From assembly GCA_950295325.1 (NCBI GenBank), contig OX485804.1:19282001-19346000 (forward strand): 64,000 nucleotides of DNA, given 5' to 3'. Under the pieces are notes generated by a model that was not told the origin of the DNA, searched no databases, and worked only from the letters and a program-made list of their open reading frames with translations. The translations under genes were made by a program, and so were the position numbers. Each line of letters begins with the position of its first letter. Within the stretch, counting starts at the first letter, position 1. This DNA is from Polytrichum commune (lineage: Eukaryota; Streptophyta; Polytrichopsida; Polytrichales; Polytrichaceae). Below, piece after piece: positions 25,171 to 36,960 of the stretch.

Positions 25171-25679
25171 GTGTGTGTCATATTAATTCCTGAAACATGC
25201 ATTATTTTGCCAAATCTGAGAATTAGTCATGGGTGAATTTTCAACTAGAGTGATGATGATGTATTCATGAATACATGCCCATCTTCAACATTTGGAGAAA
25301 CATGCGAGACTGAAGGATACTTACGCTCGATTGATAGTTTTTTTTTTGGTTACAAATCAAAATTCTATTTTTTTCTAAAATATTGTTGTAACCCAACATT
25401 GAGGCGACATTTTAGAATAAAATGACACCCATTTTTGTTTTTAAAAATGTCACGTGACACTTTGGATTTGAAGTTGAACATCAAATGAAATTTGTCAAAC
25501 ATACACACTACTGCTGCAGACAGAATCAAATATAGTTTTACTTCAAACTTTCAAATAAATTATACCATCATAACTCTCGGACAGCTCCAAGTATTTCTAA
25601 ATTTATTGCCACACCTTAGTTTCGTGCCACAGTCCAAAGCATTCTTTAAATGTGGATGGAATGTCAGGGGAAATTTTTG

Positions 25680-26990
25680 GACATAATCAGTCAAAATGCT
25701 AGTGTCTCCAAGTCCGACTGCTACATGGTGTGATGTTTCGGTGTTTTCTTTATTGATTTGAATTACTGTATATATCTCCTGAAGTCTTGAACTTCGGAAC
25801 CAGTTATCTGTATCTCATGGAGGTCGGCTCATCTCCATGCTCATTGATGTGGAAACGATACATCAAGATAAATAATGCATTATCTGGAGAAACAAAGTCT
25901 TAAGAAATCATGGAGAAATGACAAAGACTCATAAAGTGTATGGGAAGCAGGTGTGGCCAATTATTCTTCAACATTTAGAAGGGCTGCATGTTTGGAGGAG
26001 TGTCTCCAAGTCCAACTGCTAACTTACATGGTGTGATTATTCAGTGTTTTCTTTATTGATGTCACCTATTGTATACCGTAGCACCATAGCTGGTTCGGGC
26101 AAAAATAATTCTCAAATAAAAAACCCAAAAAAATCAGAAATTATGAACTCAATCAAATGAATAAGTGAAAAAATATATTGGGAAAAAACTAATAAATGGA
26201 AATTGTGGACTCTTCTAAGCTCCAACCACATCAACGTGTCATAAGAGGTTGCATGCTAACGCGTTAATGGCTTGGTGACCTGCTCACTCAAAGTGACAAA
26301 CTCTCTTTCTTATATCCATCTCCTCTCCTTCTTGTTGATAAGGATAAAAGCAAAATCAACCCGTCGTTGTTTTGGTGTCATTTCTAACACTCTTCTCACA
26401 CATATCAAAGTGCAAATACATACAAAAGACCTAACGCATACACTGTGCAAAGACAAACAAGAGTCACACTTCGTATGGTTAAGGTGGATACTTAGGTTTA
26501 AGGCCAAGAAACCGCCACGAATGAATGAAAAAAACAACAACCTACTTCCAATATTGTTGGACCTTACCAAAAAATGAATCAAATATTTTTAAATCATAGG
26601 AGTGATGAAATTTCATAAAAATTTGTATTTTTAATTGACGAACCTTATTTTTCAATAAATAAATAAATGTTCGTTTTGAGATGCACGAACCAGCTATGGT
26701 GCTACGGTATTCCTTAGATTATTCAAAGATGATGCGTAATCCTCCTGAAGTCTTGAACTTCGGAACCAATTAGTTCTCAAACTCAACTGGTTCATCTGGA
26801 ACTCTTAGCGGTCGGTTCATCTCCATGCTCATTGATGTGGAAACGATACGCCAAGATAAATAATGCATTATCTGGAGAAACAAAGTCTTAAGAAATCATG
26901 GAGAAATGACAAAGACTCATAAAGTGTATGGGAAGCAGTTATGGCGAATTGTTCAACATTTAGAGGGCTGCATGTTTGGGAGCCCCTAGC
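25680..26990 (+). repeat. Tandem duplication, second unit interrupted by a TA-flanked element
   Basis: Unit 1 (about 25700-25995) and unit 2 (about 25998-26975 minus the insertion) share long stretches such as ATGCTCATTGATGTGGAAAC and GGGCTGCATGTTTGG. Both units include degenerate pieces of the AACCGGTT MITE (about 25671-25815 and 26735-26825). Unit 2 carries the 632-bp insertion at 26076-26707. Confidence 0.8.
26076..26707. mobile_element. TA-flanked TIR element, 632 bp
   Basis: A 22-bp perfect inverted repeat begins CCGTAGCACCATAGCTGG at the left and ends with its complement at 26707. TA lies on both sides (26074-26075 and 26708-26709), which fits a mariner/Stowaway-type duplication. The sister tandem unit lacks the insertion. 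A 101-residue frame inside (26272-26577) has no recognisable motif and is probably chance. Confidence 0.75.
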
Positions 26991-27620
26991 CTGCAGTGAC
27001 AACCACCACTCTCGTTTTCAAGGCTCCAAAATCTATACATGTTTGACCACAATCGTTTTGTGTGCCCGTTGAGTTCCCAATGGAACAAGGTCCAAAACAT
27101 ATTAGGCAAGTAGGTAACATATTCACCGACAAACATACCGACTTGTTTAAAAGACACAAAGTTGTTGTTTAGCTCAGTGATTTCTAGTCTGGAGACTTGT
27201 TGGTAATTTGCAATTCAAAAGATTAAAGAATGGGTTCGTCTATGACTATCTTCATGTTTTTCCCTTGGATGAAACCACCATGATGAATCCTAAAATTTTA
27301 TAGAAGGTGGATGTAATCGCCAACCTTGGGACAAACATGTACAAGTTTAAGTGAAAATTTGTATGCTCGTCCATATGTGGTTTCATCACTCCAAGGATTG
27401 TAGTCAGTCACAACATTACCAAGCAGCTACATGATGATTTTTTTTTTCCAAAGAGAGAGGCTACGATTAAAACGCTTTGATGATTTATAACTGCTTGTCA
27501 AATAGTCCACAATGCACATCCCGAGTTCTCCTCATAAATGGGGAATCCTGCAATTAAAAGATACGTATGCTCATGTGATACTTGGTCTCCTGGAACACAA
27601 CCAAAGAGTTGCGTAATCAA
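26991..27620. other. Intergenic DNA, nothing recognised
   Basis: No supported gene, terminal repeats or tandem structure. Confidence 0.4.
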
Positions 27621-27840
27621 TGTCCGGGGAGGATTTTGGACATAATTGGTCGAGATCGCAATGTTTCCAAGGCCAACCGGTTACATGCCAACATCTTTTA
27701 GTTTCTCTTTTGTTAGTGTGAAGTATATTATGTAAATTCCTCATAAATAATGGGTAATTTTCTTGAAGTCTTGAACTCCATCCGGTTATTCTCAAATTCA
27801 ACCGGTTCATCTGCAACTAGCAATCAGTTCTCCCCATTCA
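27621..27840 (+). mobile_element. AACCGGTT-type MITE, 220 bp
   Basis: Same length and order of motifs as 21371-21590, with eroded ends (TGTCCGGGGA and TCTCCCCATTCA). It contains AACCGGTTACATG and TCAACCGGTTCATCTG. Confidence 0.75.
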
Positions 27841-27889
27841 TTATGTGTAATGCTTATTTTGGGGGCAGGGAGGGGGGGGGGGACACAAA

Positions 27890-28010
27890 AAATGCTTGAC
27901 CACTTGAATAAAGAGACGATTTCCCAACTGGGAATCGAACCACCAACCACTTCATACAGTTTGGATACCTTTCCACTATCATCCAGTAGTTTAGGGTCAT
28001 CTCAAACCAC
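27890..28010 (-). mobile_element. Possible tRNA-derived SINE fragment
   Basis: The minus strand carries an exact Pol III B box, GGTTCGATTCC (about 27933-27943), in a tRNA-like setting. A plausible but poor A box lies about 40-50 bp upstream of it. No tail or target duplication was identified, so this is tentative. Confidence 0.3.
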
Positions 28011-28308
28011 ATTGTGTGTGATGTTAGTTATGATGCTCCACTCTTGAAAATTGGCAAAAATCATTCTCTGGGTTTTCTAAGTTACTGTGGCCCTGCATGG
28101 CGTCCGTCAAGAAGGCCTCTATATTGGAGTGGCCATTAATAAAGACTCTTCCTTCGAGTTCAAAGATGGTAACATCATCATGAGCCAGAACTTGAATGTG
28201 AAATTCAATTGTAACTCACCCACCAACTTAAGACATCAATTTGGACAGACTCAGGTGGCGGCACCTCAAGTTCCTCAACATCCTTGACCCTTATTACACT
28301 GATGATCC
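28011..28308. other. Intergenic DNA with a weak unrecognised frame
   Basis: A 66-residue open frame on the plus strand at 28087-28287 has no recognisable motif. I do not call it a gene. Confidence 0.3.
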
Positions 28309-28411
28309 CAATTAGTGTGTGTTACTATTCAGAGATGCAGAGTGCTATGACTATTCATCGAGTAATAACGTCTTACACTGCGTAACTTTGAATAGTAACA
28401 CACATTACTTA
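28309..28411. mobile_element. Small hairpin MITE-like repeat, about 100 bp
   Basis: Inverted ends share TGTGTGTTACTATTCA (left at about 28314, right arm ending about 28405). The centre contains another CTATTCA. No target duplication is certain. Confidence 0.55.
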
Positions 28412-29690
28412 GAATACTCGGAATAGCAAGTACAATAATCTACTGCTTAAGAACGCACCCGTTTAAGTATGTGTCCCGGTTAAGTGCGCAATTTTCTTAA
28501 CAAAATAAAGGGTTCATCTTTTATTGTTTGAACATGTCATGTAGAATCATTTGTCGCGAATGCATGCATTTTTTTCGCATGACATTCGATGTTAGTTTGT
28601 TTGACATTTCGCTGAAACGTCTCAAACGATCGTCACAGTTTATCATACATTTGTCCGGTTTCCGTTTGAACATCGCAGCAAAGCAATTGGTCGTCGATGT
28701 GAAGGACATTGTTGTGTAGAGCTTCAAAGCCTTTGAAGTCGGTAGCATTTTCAAATTTAGCCAATGTCTCGATAGGTTGGATTTCGGTCAAGCGGGTTGC
28801 CTCATGTTTATCCGTTTCCCGTGGCGATTCACCGTATCAGAGGGTCTAGCAATAGTAAAGTAGGCACCTACCTGGAACTAAGTGCGCACCAACGGCTCCA
28901 ATTCAAGTGCGTACTTATGCGGGAGAACACTGTAAATGTTTGTGGTTGGGACATTAAAGAAGAGAGAGACTTATTGTATAGGAGAAGTGTACCTCTCAAC
29001 CATCCAACATTATAAACTTGATTCCTATGGGTTTGTGGCCGATCCATCTGTGAAGACCTCGAGTTAGTTCCAGTGCCAAATCAACTAAAATAAACATCAA
29101 GGTTGCATGCTATTTCAAGGCTTTTATGTGGGATGAATGAGAGATATGTTCGTATACAATAATCCCTCTCATGGCATTGAAGGGTTAGGCACACGGTGTG
29201 AATTTGATCCAAATTTGTTGGAATATATGGAGGCGTACACAAAGAGTTGGTAGCCCATTTACTGACCAACCAATCCGCATGTAATCCCTTAAATGTAGAG
29301 AGAGAGAGAGAGAATTATTGCATAAGAGCATACATCTCATCCATCCAACATAAAAATATAGGTGACCCCCTATAGGGTTGTGATCAATGCATATGAAATG
29401 ACTTGAAGTAGAGTAATCAGCTGGTATCATAAAAACTAAGTATGGTCTTAAATCAATCAGAAATAATAACCCCTAGATTATTAACAATTGTAGGGCTTTT
29501 CTTTTGGAGAATTGATAGGTATGCTCATATCCAATATCTCCCTCTCTCCCTTGAAGGCAATTAGGAACTTAGGGTGTCTACGCACACCCAATTAATGCAA
29601 AGGTAAAAACGCATTGAATTATGCTACAGCATGCAAATAAGTAAGTTTAGACGACTTGACTCACAAATTGACATCAAAAACCTTGTATTA
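28412..29690. other. Intergenic DNA with a (GA)n tract
   Basis: A (GA)n run lies at about 29298-29311. No supported gene. Confidence 0.4.
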
Positions 29691-29696
29691 ACCTAG

Positions 29697-29830
29697 TTGG
29701 GTTATAGTTTGCCCTCTATACTTGTTACCTCTATAAATTTTAACATTTCCTATGGGGGGTTTGGATTTGCCCCCAATCAAAAATGTTAAATCTTTAAGGG
29801 ATAACAAATGTAGAGGAAAAACCAACCATA
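29697..29830. repeat. Imperfect long hairpin
   Basis: Left arm with CCTCTATACTTGTTACCTC and TTTTAACATTT pairs with a right arm containing AAATGTTAAATC and AACAAATGTAGAGG, so roughly 40 imperfectly paired bases flank a short loop near 29752-29780. This is a MITE or hairpin-RNA-like shape; no transcription evidence. Confidence 0.5.
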
Positions 29831-30064
29831 TGTTGACCCCTAAGTGTTGGCAAGTCCATCGAGAGGCAGGGCCAATGGCAATAGATTTTATATTAAAAAT
29901 AGAATACCCTTTATTATGGAGCTCTACCAACCATTCTTCCAACCCGTGTTGACGCGGGGGCACCATTCCCTAAGAAGGGGCTTCCCAAGCTTCAAAACTA
30001 AACTCGACATATCCTAGTATATCATAACAAATCTAAAGCCCTTCCTCCTTTGGACCCTAGCTAA

Positions 30065-30563
30065 GGGCCACTTCACACACGAGACCGAGAGCCCGTGACC
30101 ATTACTCTTCAAGCACTCTCATTGGTGGAAAAGGAGGAGCCGGTCCAAGTTCGCTTCACACTACACTTGAGGGACCAACGGAGTATGTGAATGCAAGATG
30201 GATGTAAAGTCTACATGGATTCTTACATGGCATCGAATGGATCATGTTTCATGGTCACTTGGACTATTTTCAAAACCCACCACTTGGAGGTAGGCATAAC
30301 ACAAAACCAGGAGACCAGAACACTCTGAATGCTCAAAACCATTGATTTATTATATTTTATCATGTGTGAGGACCCGCACGAATAGAAATTCATTGAAATA
30401 GCATCCGGTGGAGGGCCTGGTCACATATGACTTCACACTACACTTGAGGGCCCGTGACTACACTACATGATTTTGGAGGTGTGTTGGGACGGCCTTGGGA
30501 CACTTTCTTTTGGGCTCTCACAATTTCATGGTCACGGCTCTTGGCTTGTGTGTGAAGTGGCCC
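30065..30563. mobile_element. Harbinger/Tourist-like MITE, 499 bp
   Basis: The left end GGGCCACTTCACACACGAG and the inverted right end GGGCCACTTCACACACAAG stay similar for about 40 bp. TAA is present on both sides (30062-30064 and 30564-30566). No coding capacity. Its structure matches the element at 21617-21994, but the terminal sequence differs, so they are separate families or subfamilies. Confidence 0.75.
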
Positions 30564-30829
30564 TAAAACTCATCACATTTGCTAAGAAGTTTGAGACATT
30601 TTTCCACAGTGCAATGAACCGGTTCCCAGGCCTTGGAAATTTCAAATTTTTAATGGCTCTTCCCACATGTCAAGGGTTTCAATCCCAAGAAGCTGCCGTG
30701 TCACCAAAACACCATTGCAAAGTTTGCACACATTCTCACATGCTTATCTTTAAACCTCCATCCCTTCATGTAAACATGCCTATAGTATGACTACTTATAT
30801 TGAATCTAGCATCCTTATTTGAGTGGGAT

Positions 30830-31430
30830 AAGATTGGATCAAAATACGAAAAAGACATGTGTCTAAAAAAAATTGGACTACATGTTCAAAATATAGAACG
30901 ATTTTTAAGTTCAAAGGGTAACATAATTTGGGGGACCTATATGACCACTTAATGAGCATGAGAATCTTCACTTTGAACATAAATAAGATATTCATATGAG
31001 CTCCATAAATCATGAGGAAAGCGGCTACGACCTCAATTCGGATTTGCTAATCATCTCATACAAATTGCTTGTACATATATGTAGACAAGTTGGTTAAGGT
31101 AGACATGCCTAATTTGGTTACTTACCTAAATTGGACACCTAAATTTGGTTGGCATATGGTTAGCTTTGGCTCCAAGGACAAATGTCAAATGGACACGTGC
31201 TTATAAGAGATTGGACTACATGCTTTAAATATGATAACCATTTTAGACTCAATAGTGAACATAATCTGAGGTCCCCCTATATGACCACTTAATGAGCACG
31301 TGAATCTTCACTTTGATAATGAATGATAGATATTCACATGAGCTCCAAAAATTATGAAGAAAGTGGCTATGGCCTTCGTATGAATTTTCTAAAAAAATCT
31401 CATACTCTTTGTGTGTTTCCTATATGGTAC
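30830..31430 (+). repeat. Two direct copies of the dispersed repeat
   Basis: Copies at about 30830-31075 and 31190-31430 both contain the ATTGGACTACATG, CCTATATGACCACTTAAT and GAGCTCC segments found at 22341-23340. They are related but not identical. Confidence 0.7.
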
Positions 31431-32061
31431 GAGAAGTGGGCTAGTTGTCAGAAGTAATCGTTTAAGATACATCTACCTTACTAATAAAAAGGTGCCATTA
31501 AAGACCCAAGAAGCTTTGTCAGTAGACTGCCACTATGTTTTCTCTTATTCCTTGTTGATGGTTTTACATGGACAACCTTCGCTAAAACCCTAAGTGGAAG
31601 TACTTGGGCCAATCATGACAGACTTCTCCACTTAATGAATAGCTACGAAACGCTAGGAGGTTATCATATCGAACCTCAAGTGGTTCGATAAATTCGGACT
31701 TAATATTTGCATTATTAAGGGAACCACATCATACGTCGTGCATGCTTGGAGGTACAAATTTGAAAGGCTGCTAGCTAAAAGTCAAAGAAGCACTAAAACC
31801 CGGAGTCAAGAGTGGCCATAAGTGTCACAAAAAGAAAAAAAGAAAAAGCCCCCCCCTCCCCCCAAATATTCTAGTAGGCCATGAGAATGTGGTTCGTTGG
31901 CGGCTTGTGGTTTGTGGATGAAGAGTGATTCTTCAGTTCATTGTCTTCTTATGATTTTGTGTATGATTGAGAACTGTAATTTGAAGTAAGCTTGTTGAGT
32001 TTATGTGATAGCACATGTGTGCCAATCCATAGTCTTTGAATCATCTTAAGAACTTAATTCA
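31431..32061. other. Intergenic DNA, nothing recognised
   Basis: No supported gene or repeat structure up to the solo LTR. Confidence 0.4.
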
Positions 32062-32066
32062 TTTAT

Positions 32067-33040
32067 TGTCGCAACCCTTGCTAGCCCCCCTTGACAATCT
32101 TGCCAATTTTCAATTCTAGCAAAGGTTACGAGCGCTAACCATTCGCATTCCGCCATGCTAATGGTTAGCTCCTCCTACCCCGGACCTTATAGTTCATAGG
32201 AGGGAACCAACCCTCCTACTTTGCTTTCGGGACTCACCCCTTAATCGGTAACCCATTTCTTGGATGTGGACTTTCATCCATGGAAGTCCAATCCTATGTT
32301 GATCATCGCGTTGCCGGAGCAACACTACAACAACCCGAACCATACTAGGCAACTATGGCCTCACATTGGGCCAATGCCCATGGAGGCCGTGCCGTTTGGC
32401 CTCGGGTGGGTGAGGCCACACCACCTCACCCATATAAGCCTCTAGGACTTCACGCGGGGCCCCTACCCCACCGTCAACCAACCTCTTGTCTCTCTACCAA
32501 GAGTTGGGGCCAAGTGGACATTTTCCTTTAGCTGCTGGGCCTAGAACCCCCCACCAGCTTCAGACCATCATAACTTCCTTGTATGATGTCTGATCATAAC
32601 AACCAACCACTTCATCTTCATCTACGCTTCACGTAGATGCCGATGGACTCCTCACTTGCCCCATTCGGGCAAGTATTGAGGAAGTTATGCCTGTTTGAAC
32701 CTTCGCAGTCCCGGGAATCACTCCCAGGCACTGCTGCACCAGGGCGCTGTCCCGGGACAGTGCCCCACTAAAATGGCCATAACTCCTAGCTCACACCTCC
32801 CATTGAGGTGTTCTTGAGCATTCTAGAATCACCACGCCATGAGCTACGCATAGCTCATGGCCTTACCCTTGTGCCTCCTAGTTTTCGTGGGTGGGAGGCG
32901 TTCCCAACGCCCGGGGCCCTAACCCACACTAGGATCACTTGGGCCCTCTCACCAACGGCGCCACAAGTCCCGGGTGTCACTCTAGGGTCCCCCTTGTGCC
33001 CATGGTGTTTCGGGCACTCCTCATGGAGAGGTGTGCGACA
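32067..33040 (+). mobile_element. Solo LTR of an LTR retrotransposon, 974 bp
   Basis: It begins TGTCGCAACC and ends GTGTGCGACA, giving a perfect 7-bp inverted terminus (TGTCGCA). TTTAT is exactly duplicated at 32062-32066 and 33041-33045. A TATA-like CATATAAG at 32431-32438 sits where an LTR promoter would be expected on the plus strand. The block is far more GC-rich than its surroundings. No internal domain or second LTR is present, so the rest was most likely lost by LTR-LTR recombination. It is unrelated in sequence to the LTR at 41.9 and 51.6 kb. The frame at 32808-33134 is not a gene. Confidence 0.9.
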
Positions 33041-33045
33041 TTTAT

Positions 33046-35496
33046 GTCGGGAGAGGCTGAGACAAAGTAGGATTTTGATTGATTATAGGGAGATTGTTTG
33101 TGTGTGGTTTATGAGACTAATTATTGATTATTAAAGGTGTTGTTGCAAACAATTGAAGTGATAGAGTCAATTGACTGTTGAGTGATTACAAAGGTGACAA
33201 CAAGAGATGTTGTGTTGGTTAGTCAATCGCCGTGCCTATGTGCACAAGGTGTTGTGTATCTCCTATGTGAGATTTAATATGTCTTTGTTGAACCAGGGAT
33301 TGAACGAAGATAAGTTGGTGAAGTAAGTTATCAATCGCCAAGTCTTGATTTGCTAGGCAATAATCTGGTAGGAATTAGCACCATGGAGTGTGCACTGAAT
33401 GTAAGATAGTTTAATGTCTATGTAAGAAAGGATTTCTTAGAGTTTATTGACCTTTGAAGCCACAATAGTCTAAAAACTAAGAGACGATCGTATGCAGATT
33501 GAAATAGTTCTACACTATGTTATGAGAGACACCATGAGAAGGATTAGAGAAACTACCACTTCATTATAAGAATCCTTTGATGATTGTCATGGGTGATGAG
33601 GATCTTATTGAACTCAATTTTATGCAAGACCAGATCTTGAGTGCTATCTTAAGTGGTGCATTATTGTATTGAGTTTGTTGAATGATTGAGTGTAAATTTC
33701 TAGAAAAGACTAGTATCGTCTTACCGTAATCGCAAGTTACATGATCTCATATGAGAAGAATGTCGTTGTAGTGTTTGAGTGATTTATACTGAATGCAAAA
33801 ATTAAGGGAATCTTGAGAAGATGAGTACCTTGGAAGTCAAGAGGTCGTAGTCATGTGTCAGTTGGATACCTTGTATGTTCTTGGTGTATGTTGGCAGGAC
33901 TTGAGTTTTGAAAGGACAATTGGCCAAGTCCATTGACTATCCAGAGGAGTTGTAGCCGAAAGGGTAATGGTGGGGGTAGACAATAGATTTGCATCAGGCT
34001 AAGTAGCCAAAAAATCTACTTGTAAAATCAAAGAAATAAATTTTGAATTGTTTCTTTGCCAACCATTAATTTTAATTTAGAATACTGTGATGGGATAATT
34101 AAATGACACAAACAATAAACTTGGAATCCTAATAAATGAGATGAATGCATGAGATACAATGGATTAATATATTGAATTCCTAAATTGTGTCTGAAATTAA
34201 AGAGAGATGAAGTAAAGAACTAGTCCATGGTCTTTTAACCAAGTTGGTACATTCGTTCTAGTGATTCTTGGAATACAAATTGGATGCCTTGACAAAAGAC
34301 CATCGTTTGATAGTACCTCACAATTAAAGGATTAATCAAAGAATACAAGAACTTCAAATTGAATGATTGTAAAAACCTTTCAAGTTAAATTAAAAGGATT
34401 CAATTAACATGAGACAATTGACCATACCAAAGTGCCATTGGTTTTGGTAAAAAAAAAAAAGCCTCAAATAGGGTACTAAATGCAAGACTATTAACTTTGG
34501 TTGTGCCTATGCTTGCGCACCACACTTGGTCCGATTAAAATGAACTCACTACCAAACTATTGCATGAGTAAATAATGTGAGATTGAATGAGTGACTGTCA
34601 CAAGTACATGAACTGACTCTAAGAAATTTCAAAGTTTTTAATTCATGAAACATCACCGAATTGTCAGTCCAAACTTGAAATAAATAAAATAACCATTTGT
34701 TTTCCCTAAATGAACTTATTTGAGACACCTAGACATAACTAAAGTCACATTCTAAGTTTTCCATATGTGTTTCTCTGGGTGCTTTTCAATACCAAAATCT
34801 AAACCACAAGCACTATCACTAAAATTATCGACACTATTTACAATATTCTTACTATTCATTATTCATATTAGCATCAATTTCTTCTTATTTTCTAAGTTTG
34901 TGACTATGAATGTAAGATAGTGGAGGCCCATGTGAGGTGCTAAATGTATACTGGAACACAACCATGCAGTTGAATAAGGTTATATTTATAGTGTTGTAGA
35001 AGACTCTTTGAAGGGATTTTAAAACCTAAATTGCCTAGAGCATATTGTGGTTTCATTCAAGGTTTTTTTTTGCAACCGAAGCCCCCCCCCCCCCCAAAAA
35101 AAGGCATACAAATTCTAAAACGAATTTTTCCTATCAAAAGAAAAACGAAATTGAAAAAGTGTTGTCACATGCATAGGGAAATAAGAAATCAGTCCGTCAA
35201 AAGAATGGTCTCCTCAATCATTTCCCTTCAACCATATCGCATAACTATGGGTAGACAATGTTGTATATCGTAATCTATAAGTCACGGTTCAATTTCACAT
35301 TGACTTAGGAGATACAAATAAACATATGCACATGTTAGTATTTTGCACCTTGTATTCAATCAACTTTTCCTTGCAATCTCCTAACCTACCGCTTGCCAAT
35401 CAAATCTATATCTAAGATTTTCAAATGCACTACATTCAATGGTATGACTACGTACAACTTGGAGCAATGTATGCACCCAAGTATTAGAAGAAAAAT
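33046..35496. other. Intergenic AT-rich DNA
   Basis: No gene, tandem repeat or TIR pair recognised. A C14-16 homopolymer followed by A is at about 35082-35101. Confidence 0.4.
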
Positions 35497-36217
35497 ATTC
35501 ACTACAACAGAATACGTCTTTTACGACTGGGTTTTTTTACTTCTACAAGTGAGAAAAAAAACGGACTTCACTGCCGTTGAAAACGACCAGTCGCTTCAAA
35601 CAAGTAGTGCAGTATAGTCATAGTTATGTCGGACAAGATGTTCCCAATGAACACGTTCCCAATGGCATTAAAGTTTAGGGTGCTACACGTACTTTATTTC
35701 ATGTGGCGCTTTTAGGCCACCCCCTTCCGAGGGAGCCTAAAAGTATCACACAAGCTATTCGGTGAAGGTTTTGGTTAGAACTAGATATGAAATTGATTAC
35801 TGAAGTTTAAAGCCATAATAATAAAAAAACTAAGATCCAACCTCCAATGTCGCAACCTCCTTTCTTGCTCCATTTTCTGGATGTTGACCTTTACTTCTTC
35901 TTTGTAGTTAGTTTGATTATAAAATTTACATTAGTCAACGATTAAAACATCATTTTTAAACACTTTAATTTAGATTTAAGTATAATAAATTTACTTAATG
36001 CACGTAATTATCTTTCTAAAGATCCAAAAATCACTTTGATCGGATAAAAAATGCAAAAGTTATGAGGGTTGGAAGTGCGAGGTCAATTCAACCGATCCTT
36101 CCAACCCACTTATCTAACTTCCAACTTCAACAATTCATAGTAAATTCATTACTACTTCGATCTAGATTTTCTATACACCATTGGAAAACTATTAACAAGG
36201 TCTAATTGAGAACAAAT

Positions 36218-36960
36218 TATATGAGCAAGTTAATCCAAGATGAATCCAGCAGACTCTTTGTAATACAACAGTCAACCATGAACTTTTAAATTACGTATTC
36301 CATCTTTAGAAATTTGTATCTAATTCATTTCTTATTCAAATCAAACGTTCTAAAAAACCTTGAAATAATATAAAAAATATTCATTTGAATTTTTTTTTAT
36401 TAGCAAGCTAAGCCAAGATGAATTTAGCAGATTCCTTATAATACAACAGTCAACTAGGAATCTTAAACTATGAATCTTAAACTACGTATTCCGTCTTTAG
36501 AAATTTATATCTAATTCATTTTTATTTAAATCAAACGTTATAAATAACCTTGAAAAGATAATAAAAACATTTATTTAAGAAAAAATATATTAATAGTAAT
36601 TCAAGCCAAGATAAATCCAGCAGACTTCATGTAATGCAGCAGTCAACTAGGAAGTCTCAAACTACGTATTCCGCCTTCAAAAATTCATATCTAATTTATG
36701 TCTTATTCAAATCAAATGTTCTAAACAACCTTGCAAAACTAAACAAAACACTTACATGGGAAAATAATAACTTTTCAAAAATGTAAATTTTCATTGGGCT
36801 AGCGTGTTTGATCCAGCAGCCGTTACCGAAAGAAACACCCTGTTTTTCTATTTCATCTTTGGAAATTTATAACTAATTGCTACCTTAACCAAATTACAAA
36901 TGGAAAACGGCTACAAATATCTATAAAAAAAATTTATAAGAGGAAAATGATAATTATTTT
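36218..36960. repeat. Tandem repeat near the left end of the CACTA element
   Basis: A phrase like GAATCCAGCAGACT, followed by ACAACAGTCAAC and then ACGTATTCC(A/G)TCTTTAGAAA, recurs with starts near 36240, 36419 and 36611, with a poorer fourth unit near 36806. The period is about 180-192 bp. Subterminal repeats are common in CACTA elements. Confidence 0.75.

Noticed and set aside
32808-33134. 108-residue frame in the GC-rich block
   Set aside because: Lies mostly inside a solo LTR and has no domain.
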